From an uncultured Clostridium sp. (GTDB taxonomy: Bacteria > Bacillota > Clostridia > TANB77 > CAG-508), in contig CAOKRC010000011.1 of assembly GCA_948471035.1 (NCBI GenBank), positions 1 through 42,792 on the forward strand: 42,792 nt of DNA. The letters run 5' to 3'. The notes under the pieces are model-generated. The model ran no database searches and was not told the origin of the DNA. It saw only the letters and a list, made by a program, of their open reading frames with translations. This document shows, one piece after another, positions 42,637 through 42,792 of this stretch. The position numbers and the translations under genes were made by a program. Within the stretch, counting starts at the first letter, position 1, and every line of letters starts with the position of its first letter.

Positions 42637-42792
42637 ATTTGTTTCCTCCTTAAATATTATTTCTAATTCTTATCTATTTTATACTATATTTATAGCAAAA
42701 TCAAGGTTTTTAGTAAATTTAATTAGAAACCACATTTTTTGTATGGCAATCGCTTAAAAATTTATGTGGTAATACCTAGTACTATGAAATGC

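Overview
This is a low-GC Gram-positive (Bacillota/Clostridia-like) chromosome segment, probably from an uncultured gut-type organism. Evidence for this is the AT-rich composition, strong AGGAGG ribosome binding sites, bL32 with zinc cysteines, a PlsY/GpsA/Der cluster, a CD1247-type zinc-ribbon gene after efp, and many small hairpin repeats. Most genes are on the minus strand.

Layout. 1-2150 is a decayed accessory patch: a ParA fragment, small unknown genes, iteron-like repeats and a uvrB relic. 2216-4000 holds a HAD phosphatase and a DUF1016/YhcG nuclease. 4185-8805 is a glycolipid-type cluster of two acyltransferases, two GT8 glycosyltransferases and a flippase-like membrane protein. 8970-11830 holds small surface proteins, smpB and a lipoprotein. 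11951-18906 holds fba, a polysaccharide deacetylase, a Ca2+-type P-ATPase, tRNA-Trp and pyk. 19037-24072 holds a ruined HEPN/MNT pair, glycogen phosphorylase, an XRE regulator and a Ser-rich lipoprotein. 24216-32621 holds dtd, gpsA, plsY, DUF1653, der, a large membrane protein, dCMP deaminase and rpmF. 33396-38517 holds an M18 aminopeptidase, ychF, an IS200 relic and an unusual ThrRS behind a Thr-rich leader peptide. 39115-42636 holds a BlaI-like repressor, tmRNA, a GtrA protein, an M23 peptidase, a zinc-ribbon protein and efp.

Main discovery. Nine native genes contain an in-frame CGG codon, ten sites in all: the uvrB relic, smpB, Ca-ATPase, glgP, an XRE regulator, a lipoprotein, der, gtrA-like, and M23 twice. 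At eight of these sites the rest of the protein continues only if the C of CGG is skipped and GGN is read, giving glycine where the families carry glycine or tolerate it. At the other two, skipping gives a plausible family-like C-terminus. Reading the window by eye I found no other in-frame CGG in roughly ten thousand native codons, although about thirty CGG trinucleotides occur out of frame. The parsimonious reading is that CGG is not normally decoded as Arg here and acts as a general +1 frameshift signal (or CGGN as a four-base codon).

A second gene class stands out against this. Five small orphan cassettes (19805, 29363, 32737, 36118, 39115) are richer in GC, most have their own consensus promoter and a nearby hairpin, and together they carry nine ordinary in-frame CGG Arg codons in about 490 codons. 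They look foreign to this decoding regime. Trans-translation is represented by both smpB, itself interrupted by CGG, and tmRNA, so the window may describe a linked decoding and ribosome-rescue system.
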